This document shows positions 8,101 to 14,229 of a stretch of DNA of 16,852 bases, in pieces. This stretch comes from Gemmatimonadota bacterium. GTDB taxonomy: Bacteria > Gemmatimonadota > Gemmatimonadetes > Longimicrobiales > Gaopeijiaceae. Under the pieces are notes generated by a model. The model was given only the letters and a program-made list of their open reading frames with translations. It had not been told where the DNA came from and did not search any database. The stretch lies in contig JAUQOX010000035.1 of the NCBI GenBank assembly GCA_030550695.1, positions 1 to 16,852 on the forward strand, written 5' to 3'. The position numbers were made by a program, and so were the translations under genes. Position 1 is the stretch's first letter; each line of letters opens with the position of its first letter.

Positions 8101-8823
8101 CAGGGTATCGGCAAGAACTTTCAGGCCGGTCGTGACCGGGGCGTCCCAGTTCTGGGCGTAGCCCAGATCCAAAAAGAGGGTCGGCCGGGCTCCCTCGGAA
8201 AAGGTGTATCGGTGGAATCCCACGCGGGCCGTGGTGGTGAGCTCTGCCCGGATACCATGATCCAGCAGGTCCACGGCGTAGTAGCCTGGCTGGGCCTCTT
8301 CCCGCTGGTGGGAAAAGCGGGAATGGGGCCGATCGAACCGGTCGTGGTAGGGAACGTGAATGGAGATGGGACCAGCCAGGGGCATCAGCAGGATGTCCAA
8401 CAGGTCGCCGATCCCCGTGCCGCTCAGATGGGTGTGGCTGAAGCCCACCAGGACGGAGTCCTCCCAGTGGTAACCCGACACCCAGTCCCACCCGTTGCGA
8501 CCCTGGTCGGGGGAGAGCTGGACCATACCGAAGGGGACCGTGGCGCCGGGGTAGACATGCCCATGGCCCCCCGTGCCGATGAAGGGGTCCACGTAACGGG
8601 TCAGGGGATGGACCTCCTCGGGCCCGCCCCGGCGCGGGGGCGGGTCCGGGGCCTCGCACCCGGACAGGGGAAGGACCAACACCACGGCCAGGAAGCCGAG
8701 CCGCTGCCGGAGGGGCACGGAAGGAGGGAAAGGCCGAACAGCCGTGGCCCGAGGCCCGCCCGGTTCTCCGGCCGGGGAGGGTGGACGGCCCGAAAAGCCC
8801 TCTTGGGGGTGGCGACGGAGCAT
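5113..8823 (-). CDS. GH92-GH47 fused alpha-mannosidase, lipoprotein
   Basis: A 1236-aa exported enzyme with two different alpha-mannosidase families in one chain. The signal peptide ends in lipobox LSGC (Cys56) after a long N-region. GH92 spans about 75-790: RYVDPFIGTGGHGHVYPGA, HTHLSGTG, then HGNEPSHH (Glu657, family catalytic acid) and GLSGNEDCGQMSAWY. A short Pro/Gly linker (about 790-815) leads to a full GH47 domain (about 817-1230). There Glu899 in VFEVTIRLLGGLLSAY, Asp1026 in GRIDSWYEYLYKG, Glu1142 in YPLRPE and Thr1226 in FNTEAHP match the acid, base-region and calcium-binding residues of the family. Both are inverting, calcium-dependent exo-acting families, active on alpha-1,2 mannose, with some GH92 enzymes cutting alpha-1,3, -1,4 or -1,6. 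The ATG at 8823 has GGGAGG seven bases upstream; a GTG at 8856 lacks a usable SD. Confidence 0.9.
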   Translation of the reverse strand: MLRRHPQEGFSGRPPSPAGEPGGPRATAVRPFPPSVPLRQRLGFLAVVLVLPLSGCEAPDPPPRRGGPEEVHPLTRYVDPFIGTGGHGHVYPGATVPFGMVQLSPDQGRNGWDWVSGYHWEDSVLVGFSHTHLSGTGIGDLLDILLMPLAGPISIHVPYHDRFDRPHSRFSHQREEAQPGYYAVDLLDHGIRAELTTTARVGFHRYTFSEGARPTLFLDLGYAQNWDAPVTTGLKVLADTLLTGYRFSKGWAPDQRVFFALALSRPLRTLVLSDSATPLASGGRGPGVRGGTVQGKALRALLSFDSLGPGRQLLVKVGISYVDEAGALANLQGELPGWDFEGVRRAARRSWERELRKIRLRGGSETDRKIFYTALYRTRLAPVLFQDLDGRYRGADGKIHTARDYRKHEIFSLWDTFRAQHPLFTLLDADRVDDLIRSMLSFRDEYGLLPVWSLAGNETNTMTGNHAVPVVAEAWRKGFRGFDGKKALQAMVESQTQQGRGVGAYVAYGFVPSDLEVESVTKTLELAFDDWAVASMALDLGEEEVFWEFQKRSLQWRNVFDPQTRFMRGRTSRGEWTQPFDPRRSDHREGTDYTEGNAWQHTWFVPHDVRGLIAAMGGDGPFLAKLDSLFELDTLVTGERPSPDISGMIGQYAHGNEPSHHIAYLYNFAGAPWKTADRVRTILTTQYRAAPDGLSGNEDCGQMSAWYIFSALGFYPVNPAAGVYVIGTPLFPEAVLDLGGGRTFTVRAPGVSETHRYIRSARLNGRPLPRSWLHHHEIARGGRLELDMGPEPSSWGTAPGARPPSGFQGRWSDREMAEAVKTEFLHAWRGYWTFARGYDALRPLSGTGRNWYARSLLMTPVDAFDTMLLMGLGDEAAQAKELILRELSFDHDFFVQVFEVTIRLLGGLLSAYELDGDQRFLQLATDLGNRLLPAFDSPTAMPYVMVNLRTGEKRGRVNNPAEIGTLLLEFGILSRHTGNPVYYEKAKRGMQELFRRRSPLGLVGTTIDVETGQWQDRSSHLSGRIDSWYEYLYKGWLLFGDEDLRSMWEASIGPVHRYLAHEVDGRLWYGQVHMDTGQRLSTRFGALDAFWPGVLALSGDLGRASRLMESVHFMWTRFDVEPEQMDYLTFEVVHGGYPLRPEALESAYVLHALTGDPHYKALGWDIFRRIVRYCRTERGYAHLRDVRSKEKSDDMESFFLAETLKYAWLLFAPSSALDFHDVVFNTEAHPFRRQQP

Positions 8824-8860
8824 GGGAACGCCTCCCGAAGGGAGAAGGGAGATCACCGCC

Positions 8861-10378
8861 TCATGCCGACAGCAGGTGGGGCCGCTCCCGGTGCACCTGG
8901 GCCACCAGCTCCCCGAAGAGGGAGTTGGCCCAGGCGAACCAGGAGCGGGTGAAGCGGCTGGGGTCGTCTTGGTGAAAGGACTCGTGCATGAAGCCGGTGC
9001 CGCCGTGGCACTTTTTCAGCATCGCCAGACAAGATCGGATTTCGTCGTCACGCGTGGCCGTGAGCGCCCGCATGGTGATGGCCAAAGGCCAGATCATCCC
9101 CGTTCCCACATGGGGACTGCCCACCCCCTCGGCCGCGCTCCCGCGGAAGAAATACGGGTTCTCCGGACTCAGCACCAAGGCGCGGGTGCGGAGATACAGG
9201 GGATCGTGGGGGTCGCAGGCCCCCAGGTAAGGGAGGGAGAGAAGGGAGGGGATGTTGGCGTCGTCCATGTAGAGGCGGTTGCCGAAACCGTCCACCTCGT
9301 AGGCCCAGATGGGCCCATGGACAGGGTGCTCCACCACGGCATGGCCGCGAAGGGCCCTTTCCACCTCTACCGCCAGGTCCTCCGCTTCTGCCGCTAGGCT
9401 TCGAGCTCGCGCTTGGAGCGGCCGGGGCTCCACGGCGTGCGCCAGAAGCTCCGCCAGCATCCGCAAGGCCCTCACGGCGAAGTGGTTGGAGGGCACCAGG
9501 AACGGAAAGACCGTGGCGTCGTCGGATGGGCGGAAAATGGAGACGATGAGGCCGACGGGCCGGATGGGGTTCCCCCACCCGCCCCCCGGCACGGTGTCGG
9601 ACTGCCAGGCCGTGACCCGCTGGAACTTGTAGGGGCCGGGGCCGTCCTTGCGCTGCTGTTCCCGAAAGGTCCGCACCACCAGGGCCATGGCCTCGAGCCA
9701 ACGGGAGTCGAAGGGAGAGGAATCTCCCGTTTGCTGCCAGTAGCCGTGGGCCAGCCGGATGGGGTAGCAGAGGGAGTCCACCTCCCATTTCCGCTCGTGG
9801 AGCTCCGGCTTCATCTCGGTGAGGTCGCCCTTCCAGGGGCTTTCGCCCGCCTCCTTGTGGAAGGCGTTGGCGTAGGGATCCACCAAGATGCAGTGGGTTT
9901 GCCTGTGGATGACCCCCTGGATGAGCTCCTGCAGACGAGGGTCTTCCCCCATCAGAGGGAGATAGGGCCACACCTGGGCCGAGGAGTCCCGGAGCCACAT
10001 GGCATGGATGTCGCCGGTGATGACGAAGGTGTCCGGGCGGCCGTCGAGGGTACCCAACTCCACGGTGGTGTCCAGGGTGTTGGGGAAACAGTTGGAGAAG
10101 AGCCAGGCCAGTTCGGGATCGGCCACATCCCGCGACACCTTGGCGATGAAGGCCTCCACGGCCCCAGACACGAAGCGGCGTTCGCCGGGGGGCGGACGCC
10201 GCGACGAGAGATCCTGGGATCCGGAGAGGTCCGGGGGAAGGGGAGGCAACCCCTCCCCCCGCCAGCTCCAGGGGCCGACCTGCCCCGTGGGAGCCCATCC
10301 CCCGGCCGTCAGTCCCAGCACCGCCAGCCCTCCCCGTCGCAGGAACTCCCGGCGGGAGGGCGCGGAGGGAGAGGGCAT
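8861..10378 (-). CDS. GH125 exo-alpha-1,6-mannosidase, Tat-exported
   Basis: Metal-independent exo-alpha-mannosidase family GH125 (formerly DUF1237), 505 aa; characterised members remove alpha-1,6-linked mannose. A twin-arginine signal is present: SRREFLRRGG at 8-17 followed by a hydrophobic stretch, so export as a folded protein is predicted. Family motifs include TGDIHAMWLRDSSAQVWPY (121-139), KWEVDSLCYP, RPSDDATVFPF with Asp286/Asp287 covering the catalytic acid, MDDANIPSLLSLPYLG, and FMHESF with Glu466 as the probable base. The gene starts 13 bp after the lipoprotein stop; its SD (AGAGGT) overlaps that stop codon. It ends 37 bp before the ATG of GH92-GH47. It is the only enzyme of the operon with a Tat rather than a lipoprotein signal. 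Confidence 0.92.
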   Translation of the reverse strand: MPSPSAPSRREFLRRGGLAVLGLTAGGWAPTGQVGPWSWRGEGLPPLPPDLSGSQDLSSRRPPPGERRFVSGAVEAFIAKVSRDVADPELAWLFSNCFPNTLDTTVELGTLDGRPDTFVITGDIHAMWLRDSSAQVWPYLPLMGEDPRLQELIQGVIHRQTHCILVDPYANAFHKEAGESPWKGDLTEMKPELHERKWEVDSLCYPIRLAHGYWQQTGDSSPFDSRWLEAMALVVRTFREQQRKDGPGPYKFQRVTAWQSDTVPGGGWGNPIRPVGLIVSIFRPSDDATVFPFLVPSNHFAVRALRMLAELLAHAVEPRPLQARARSLAAEAEDLAVEVERALRGHAVVEHPVHGPIWAYEVDGFGNRLYMDDANIPSLLSLPYLGACDPHDPLYLRTRALVLSPENPYFFRGSAAEGVGSPHVGTGMIWPLAITMRALTATRDDEIRSCLAMLKKCHGGTGFMHESFHQDDPSRFTRSWFAWANSLFGELVAQVHRERPHLLSA

Positions 10379-10391
10379 GGCCGCCGACCTC

Positions 10392-11129
10392 TTACCCGAA
10401 AATCTCCTCGACCCCGTGGTAGGCGTCGTGTACGGCTTCGATGGCCGCCTGCACGGCTTCCCGGCTCGGATTCTCCAGGGTCGAGCGGAGCTCCGATACC
10501 CGCAGTTCCAGGATCTGTACCGCCCCTTCGAAGTTCCCCTGGAGATCGGCGAGGCGGGCGGGGAGCTGGGCCGCTTTCAGGTTGGGGATCACGGCCGCCA
10601 TGCTGTCAGCCGCGGCGCGGATCTTCTCCAAGTCATAGGCCGGCCCGTAGTAGTGGTACAGGGCGTACAGCTGCTGGTGGAAGGCCTCCAGCTCGGGCAC
10701 CACGGGGCGGATGATGCGAACCATTCCTTCGTAGTTCATGTGGAAGGCCTCGGTGAAGGCCAGCATCTGCTCGGCGCTCCCCGCCTCCACCGCCGCCTTG
10801 AGCCCCTCGAAGGTGCTCTTCAGGAGGGTTTTCTGCTCGTCCCAACGGGCCTGTTTGTCCTGAAGGATGGAGGGCAGACGGACCGTGTCCAGGGCGGCCA
10901 TCAGGGGTTCGAAGCGGCTGACCGCTTCCGCGATGGCCGTGTAGTCCTTGGCCGGATAGGCCTCGTGCCACATGGGGTGCATGACGGCGTGGATGGAGTC
11001 CAGGAGGGGCACTCGGGCCGCCAATTCTTCCGCAGGAACCTCGGGGGCCGATCCAGGCCGGTCCCCGCACCCCGCCAGGCTCCCCAGGGCCGCCGTAAGA
11101 GCAAAGAAGGCTACCTTCCGCCGGTTCAT
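10392..11129 (-). CDS. His-rich helical lipoprotein with internal duplication
   Basis: A 245-aa predicted lipoprotein (lipobox SLAGC, Cys21) with no family I can name. The start has AAGGAGG seven bases upstream. The mature protein is almost entirely helical and consists of two ungapped repeats offset by 104 residues, about 43-140 and 147-244. Corresponding positions include His47/His151, His55/His159, Pro59/Pro163, Asp62/Asp166, Leu85-Pro86/Leu189-Pro190, His130/His234, Tyr133/Tyr237 and Gly135/Gly239. The three conserved His per repeat suggest a metal- or heme-binding four-helix bundle, but no CXXCH is present. It sits 13 bp ahead of GH125 and is likely co-transcribed with the mannosidases. 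It might bind metal, act as a chaperone or bind ligand; this is unresolved. Confidence 0.75.
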   Translation of the reverse strand: MNRRKVAFFALTAALGSLAGCGDRPGSAPEVPAEELAARVPLLDSIHAVMHPMWHEAYPAKDYTAIAEAVSRFEPLMAALDTVRLPSILQDKQARWDEQKTLLKSTFEGLKAAVEAGSAEQMLAFTEAFHMNYEGMVRIIRPVVPELEAFHQQLYALYHYYGPAYDLEKIRAAADSMAAVIPNLKAAQLPARLADLQGNFEGAVQILELRVSELRSTLENPSREAVQAAIEAVHDAYHGVEEIFG

Positions 11130-11166
11130 CGCATCTCCTCCTTCGTGAAAAAAGTTCGTGGCAATC

Positions 11167-11187
11167 GGGGACCGATGTTCGATCCCC
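11167..11187. promoter_or_regulatory. Inverted repeat ahead of mannosidase operon
   Basis: Two 9-base arms, read on the minus strand as GGGGATCGA and TCGGTCCCC with a 3-base spacer, match at all but one position (a G-T wobble in RNA). It lies 37 bases upstream of the lipoprotein ATG and 17 bp after the stop of the upstream gene. A run of six T follows on the minus strand about 13 bases further on, too far for a textbook terminator. It could be an operator, an attenuator or an imperfect terminator. Confidence 0.35.
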
Positions 11188-11203
11188 ACCGGACCCCCTC
11201 TCC

Positions 11204-11974
11204 CTATGCCCCCGACCCCCCTTCCCCGGAGACGATGCGACCGGACAACCATACCCCGGCCTGGACCACGTCTCCCACCCCCGGATCTTCTGCCAGGAGG
11301 GCCGGATCGGCGACCATGTCCATGGGGCCGGCCGGCGTTTCGACGGTAATACGGTAGAACTCCCGGCCGGTCACCTGGTTCCGGACCCTCTTGACGTCCA
11401 GGGCTCTCCCCACCATCAGAGCGTGGGCCGACGGGGCCTCCCCATGGAGCTGACCGACCATCCCGGCCGGGACGAAGCCGGGGATGCCCAGAGGCTTCAG
11501 TTCCGGCTGAGCCTCCCGGAAGGCTTCCTCCGTCTTGTACACGGACAGGTCCAGGGCGAAGGCAGCCAGTTCCACCTCGTGCCGGGTGGTGAGGGTGGCT
11601 CCCCGCACATCGGGGAAGTCCGGTGCGTCGAACACCACGGGGTACCCCCCGCCCAGGGCGGGGTGGGATCCTCCCTCCAGGGTCAAGCAGAGGAATCCTC
11701 CGTCGTAGGGAGACACCTCGGGCCTTTCCAGGACCGCCTGAATCTCCATGCGGATCCTGGGACCCCCGGCCAGGTGCGGTTGGACGGACTGGAGAGCGCC
11801 GCTCCGGTCCACGTAGATCCAAAGCTCCGCTCCCGAGGGATCCGACCAGCGGAGGGTGACACTCTCTTCCCGTACGGAGTGGGGCCTCGCCCCCCGGAGG
11901 ATCTCCCGAACCTGCTGGAAGCGCTCCTCCGGAGAAGGGGAACCGATGCCGAGGGCCGCAAGGTGATCGGCCAC
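11204..11974 (-). CDS. Conserved-looking hypothetical protein
   Basis: A 256-aa protein I do not recognise. It has no signal peptide or membrane segment and is probably cytoplasmic. The start is GTG 11974, preceded by AAAGGGAGG with five-base spacing; a longer in-frame version from ATG 12082 would begin with a Pro-rich, non-protein-like stretch and was rejected. The N-terminal part (1-70) is a mixed helix/strand region with DPSGAELWIYVDRSGAL. The middle (about 75-160) contains FLCLTLEGG and LTTRHEVELAAFALDLSVY. The C-terminal 85 residues (ALMVGRALDVKRVRNQVTGREFYRITVETPAG..., quoted in part) alternate like a small beta-barrel, perhaps an OB-type fold. It ends 74 bp before the lipoprotein gene, so it may or may not belong to the mannosidase operon. 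Coding is supported by the SD and the orderly composition. Confidence 0.6.
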   Translation of the reverse strand: MADHLAALGIGSPSPEERFQQVREILRGARPHSVREESVTLRWSDPSGAELWIYVDRSGALQSVQPHLAGGPRIRMEIQAVLERPEVSPYDGGFLCLTLEGGSHPALGGGYPVVFDAPDFPDVRGATLTTRHEVELAAFALDLSVYKTEEAFREAQPELKPLGIPGFVPAGMVGQLHGEAPSAHALMVGRALDVKRVRNQVTGREFYRITVETPAGPMDMVADPALLAEDPGVGDVVQAGVWLSGRIVSGEGGSGA

Positions 11975-12120
11975 GGGAACCTCCCTTTCCGTGGATGGGA
12001 ACCCGGGGAGCCCAGGCGGCTCCGGGGCCCCCGTTTCCCTTGGGCGGCGAGGGTTCGGCGAAGCCGGGGAAGGATCTCCCACCCCGGTTCCCCGGCCGCC
12101 CCGCCGTTCGCATGTCGCGA

Positions 12121-12156
12121 AAAAGTGGGCCCAAAGGCCATCTTTGGCCAGGCCCG
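12121..12156 (-). terminator. Intrinsic terminator after purKE
   Basis: On the minus strand GGGC...CCAAAG pairs with CTTTGGGCCC around a short loop, with a 4-base bulge, then AC and a run of six T (complement of the A run at 12120-12125). It begins about 38 bases after the purE stop, the expected place for a terminator. Confidence 0.6.
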
Positions 12157-12193
12157 AGGGGCTTTTCGGTACCCCCGAGGGTGCGCCGGAGAG

Positions 12194-12700
12194 CTAGGGG
12201 GATCCTTCCCCCCTTTGGAGGTCGGCGGCCCTGTGGAGTACCTGCTGGCGCAGGTCCTCTTTGAAGGCCACGATCTTGTCGCGGAGGGCGGGATCCCCTA
12301 CCGAGAGAATCTGTGCGGCCAGGATGCCGGCGTTCTTGGCTCCGTCCAGGGCCACCGTGGCCACAGGCACTCCGCCGGGCATTTGGAGAATGGAGAGGAC
12401 CGAATCCCAGCCGTCCAGGGAATGGGAGGACCTGATGGGAACCCCGATCACCGGCAGGGGAGAGATGGACGCCACCATCCCGGGGAGGTGGGCGGCCCCC
12501 CCCGCGCCGGCGATGATGACCTGGATTCCCCTTTCGTGGGCCCCCTTGGCAAAGGCGAAGAGCTTGTCGGGGGTACGGTGGGCCGAGACGATGTCCATTT
12601 CGTATTCGACGCCGAAGCGGTCCAGGACCTCCGCCGCCTCCCGCATGACCCGGAGGTCGGAATCGGAGCCCATGACGATGCTGACCAGTTTCTTCCTCAT
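12194..12700 (-). CDS. purE: N5-carboxyaminoimidazole ribonucleotide mutase
   Basis: Class I PurE (168 aa), which converts N5-CAIR to CAIR in cytoplasmic purine biosynthesis using the product of PurK. Diagnostic motifs are GSDSD (11-15) for substrate phosphate/ribose binding, SAHRTP (39-44) with catalytic His42, and AGAGGAAHLPGMVA (64-77). WDSVLSILQMPGGVPVATVALDG and KNAGILAAQIL are also typical. Length is normal for the family. Its ATG overlaps the purK stop as ATGA, so translation is probably coupled to purK. An unusual point is the gene order: purK precedes purE, whereas purE first is the familiar arrangement. A hairpin with a T run follows the gene. Confidence 0.96.
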   Translation of the reverse strand: MRKKLVSIVMGSDSDLRVMREAAEVLDRFGVEYEMDIVSAHRTPDKLFAFAKGAHERGIQVIIAGAGGAAHLPGMVASISPLPVIGVPIRSSHSLDGWDSVLSILQMPGGVPVATVALDGAKNAGILAAQILSVGDPALRDKIVAFKEDLRQQVLHRAADLQRGEGSP

Positions 12701-13851
12701 GAGACCACCCGGATGAGTTCTTTGACCCGGCGCGCCCGCTCCAGGGCTTCTTCCACGGTGGGGGCAATGACGGTGACGTGGCCCATTTTCCGGAAGGGAC
12801 GGGTCGTCTTCTTGCCGTACAGATGGATCTTCACCCCTTCCAGGGCCAGGCTTTCGGTGAGCCCCTGGTATCGCACCGGACCTTCGTACCCTTCGGCCCC
12901 CAAAAGGTTGATCATAACCGCCGGGAGCTTGAGGTGGGTGCTCCCCAGGGGAAGGCCGAAGATGGCCCTGAGGTGCTGCTCGAACTGCGAGGTGACCACG
13001 CTCTCGATGGTATGGTGGCCGCTGTTGTGGGGGCGTGGGGCCATTTCGTTCGCCAGGACCTGCCCCCGCCGATCCACGAAAAACTCCACGGCCAGGAGTC
13101 CCTCGATGCGGAGGGCCTCCGCCGCGGAGGCGGCCATTTCCTGGGCTGCCCGGGTCTGGCCTTCCGTGAGGTCCGCAGGGCATACCAGGTGGTCCACCAG
13201 GTTCGCCCGGGGGTCGAACACCATTTCCACCACAGGGTAGCAGCGGATTTCTCCATGCCGGTTCCGAGCCGCGGTCACGGCGATCTCTTTGTGGATCTCG
13301 ACCCGGTCTTCCACCAGGCAAGGACCGTCCAGAAGGTTCGCCAGATCCCCTTCATGGTCCACCACCACCACCCCTCGGCCGTCGTACCCTCCTTTGCGCA
13401 GCTTTTGCACAAAGGGAAGGCGAAGTCCTCCGCTCGCCAAGGCCCGGAGCACTTCGTCCCGACCTCCGAAAAGGCGGAAGGAAGGGGAAGGGATTCCCTG
13501 ACGCCGCAGGAACTCCTTCTGGTGTCCTTTGTCCTGGATCAGCTCGAGCACGGAAGGATCCGGGGCGATGGGGAGTCCTTCGTCGCGAAGCCGCTTCAGC
13601 GCCTCTGCGTGGATGCTCTCGATTTCGAAGGTGAGGAAATCCACCGCCTTGCCGAAGCGGTAGACGGCCTCCGGATCCAGACGGCTCCCCTGCTGGAAAC
13701 CGGTGGCGATGGAGCGGGCAGGACAATGCTCGTCGCCGTCCAGGACGTAGGTGGCGATATCCCATTTGCTGGCGTCCTGGATGAGCATTTTGGCCAGTTG
13801 TCCCCCGGCGATGATCCCCAGGCGAAGGTTGGAGGTGACCAGATGTTCCAC
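12697..13851 (-). CDS. purK: N5-carboxyaminoimidazole ribonucleotide synthase
   Basis: ATP-grasp enzyme (384 aa) that carboxylates aminoimidazole ribonucleotide with bicarbonate and ATP, giving N5-CAIR for PurE. Seen in the sequence: the N-terminal nucleotide-fold motif GIIAGGQLAKML (12-23), the ATP-grasp segment FVQKLRKGGYDGRGVVVV (about 147-164), EDRVEIHKEIAVTAARN, and the PurK signature NEMAPRPHNSGHHTIE (268-283). The start is GTG 13851, the first plausible start before the Rossmann motif, preceded by GAGGG with normal spacing; no ATG is available nearby. The reading frame stays open further upstream, but that sequence is Pro/Arg-rich and not PurK-like. It is the first gene of a purK-purE pair and is divergent from the symporter gene. 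Confidence 0.95.
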   Translation of the reverse strand: MEHLVTSNLRLGIIAGGQLAKMLIQDASKWDIATYVLDGDEHCPARSIATGFQQGSRLDPEAVYRFGKAVDFLTFEIESIHAEALKRLRDEGLPIAPDPSVLELIQDKGHQKEFLRRQGIPSPSFRLFGGRDEVLRALASGGLRLPFVQKLRKGGYDGRGVVVVDHEGDLANLLDGPCLVEDRVEIHKEIAVTAARNRHGEIRCYPVVEMVFDPRANLVDHLVCPADLTEGQTRAAQEMAASAAEALRIEGLLAVEFFVDRRGQVLANEMAPRPHNSGHHTIESVVTSQFEQHLRAIFGLPLGSTHLKLPAVMINLLGAEGYEGPVRYQGLTESLALEGVKIHLYGKKTTRPFRKMGHVTVIAPTVEEALERARRVKELIRVVS

Positions 13852-14229
13852 GGCAGCCCTCAAAGGAGGTTCACAGGAGGGGAATCCGCGAAGGGCTTGG
13901 AAAGCCGGAAATGTCGCCCGGCGGCCCTTCCCTTGCAAGGCATGGGTGGTGAAGGGCGCGCCGCGAGGGCCCGCGGCAGCCGTTTCTCGGCTCAGGAGGG
14001 CGAAAAGAGGGAGGGCCGGGGCAATCCTCGGCCGGTATCCCTGTGGGAAAGGAAGGTGGAGGCAAGGAGAGGGAAGGGGCTGCCCTTCGGGGTGGGGGAG
14101 AGGAGGGACAGCCCATGGGACGTTGTGGTGAGAAGATCTGCCCCCTAGTTTGGCGGCGGTGGAGGGGGCCTGGGTACCCCCTCGGCCGTCGGGGACTCCC
14201 CGGACCACGCCAACAGGACACAAGGCTCC
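13852..14229. other. Divergent intergenic region, purK / symporter
   Basis: This 378-bp stretch separates two divergent transcription units and holds no convincing gene; frames open through it are Pro/Arg/Gly-rich, as expected of GC-rich non-coding DNA. It should contain promoters for both units. Towards the symporter, TTGTGG (14123-14128) and TAGTTT (14146-14151) with a 17-base spacer form a weak sigma-70-like match. A stretch of G/C-rich inverted sequence (GGGGGCCTGGGTACCCCC) lies at about 14165-14183. I saw no recognisable riboswitch. Confidence 0.5.
13910..13938 (-). promoter_or_regulatory. Candidate promoter for purKE
   Basis: On the minus strand TTGCAA (13938-13933) and GACATT (13915-13910) are separated by 17 bases, resembling a weak sigma-70 promoter about 58 bases upstream of the purK GTG. 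The -35-like hexamer lies in a perfect 10-base palindrome, CCTTGCAAGG (13931-13940), which could also be a protein-binding site. Both matches could be chance. Confidence 0.25.

Noticed and set aside
6151..8952. A 933-codon open frame on the plus strand opposite GH92-GH47
   Set aside because: It is Gly/Pro/His/Glu-rich without domain pattern, and lies antisense to a gene with complete catalytic motifs. Such open antisense frames are expected in GC-rich DNA.
11130..12767. A long minus-strand frame continuous with the His-rich lipoprotein
   Set aside because: The upstream part runs through the hypothetical gene and purE in another frame and is Gly/Arg/Pro-rich. The lipoprotein has its own SD and signal peptide at 11129.
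13852..14229. A possible purine riboswitch or small gene between purK and the symporter
   Set aside because: No conserved aptamer elements were recognised, and frames through it lack protein-like composition or an SD-start combination.
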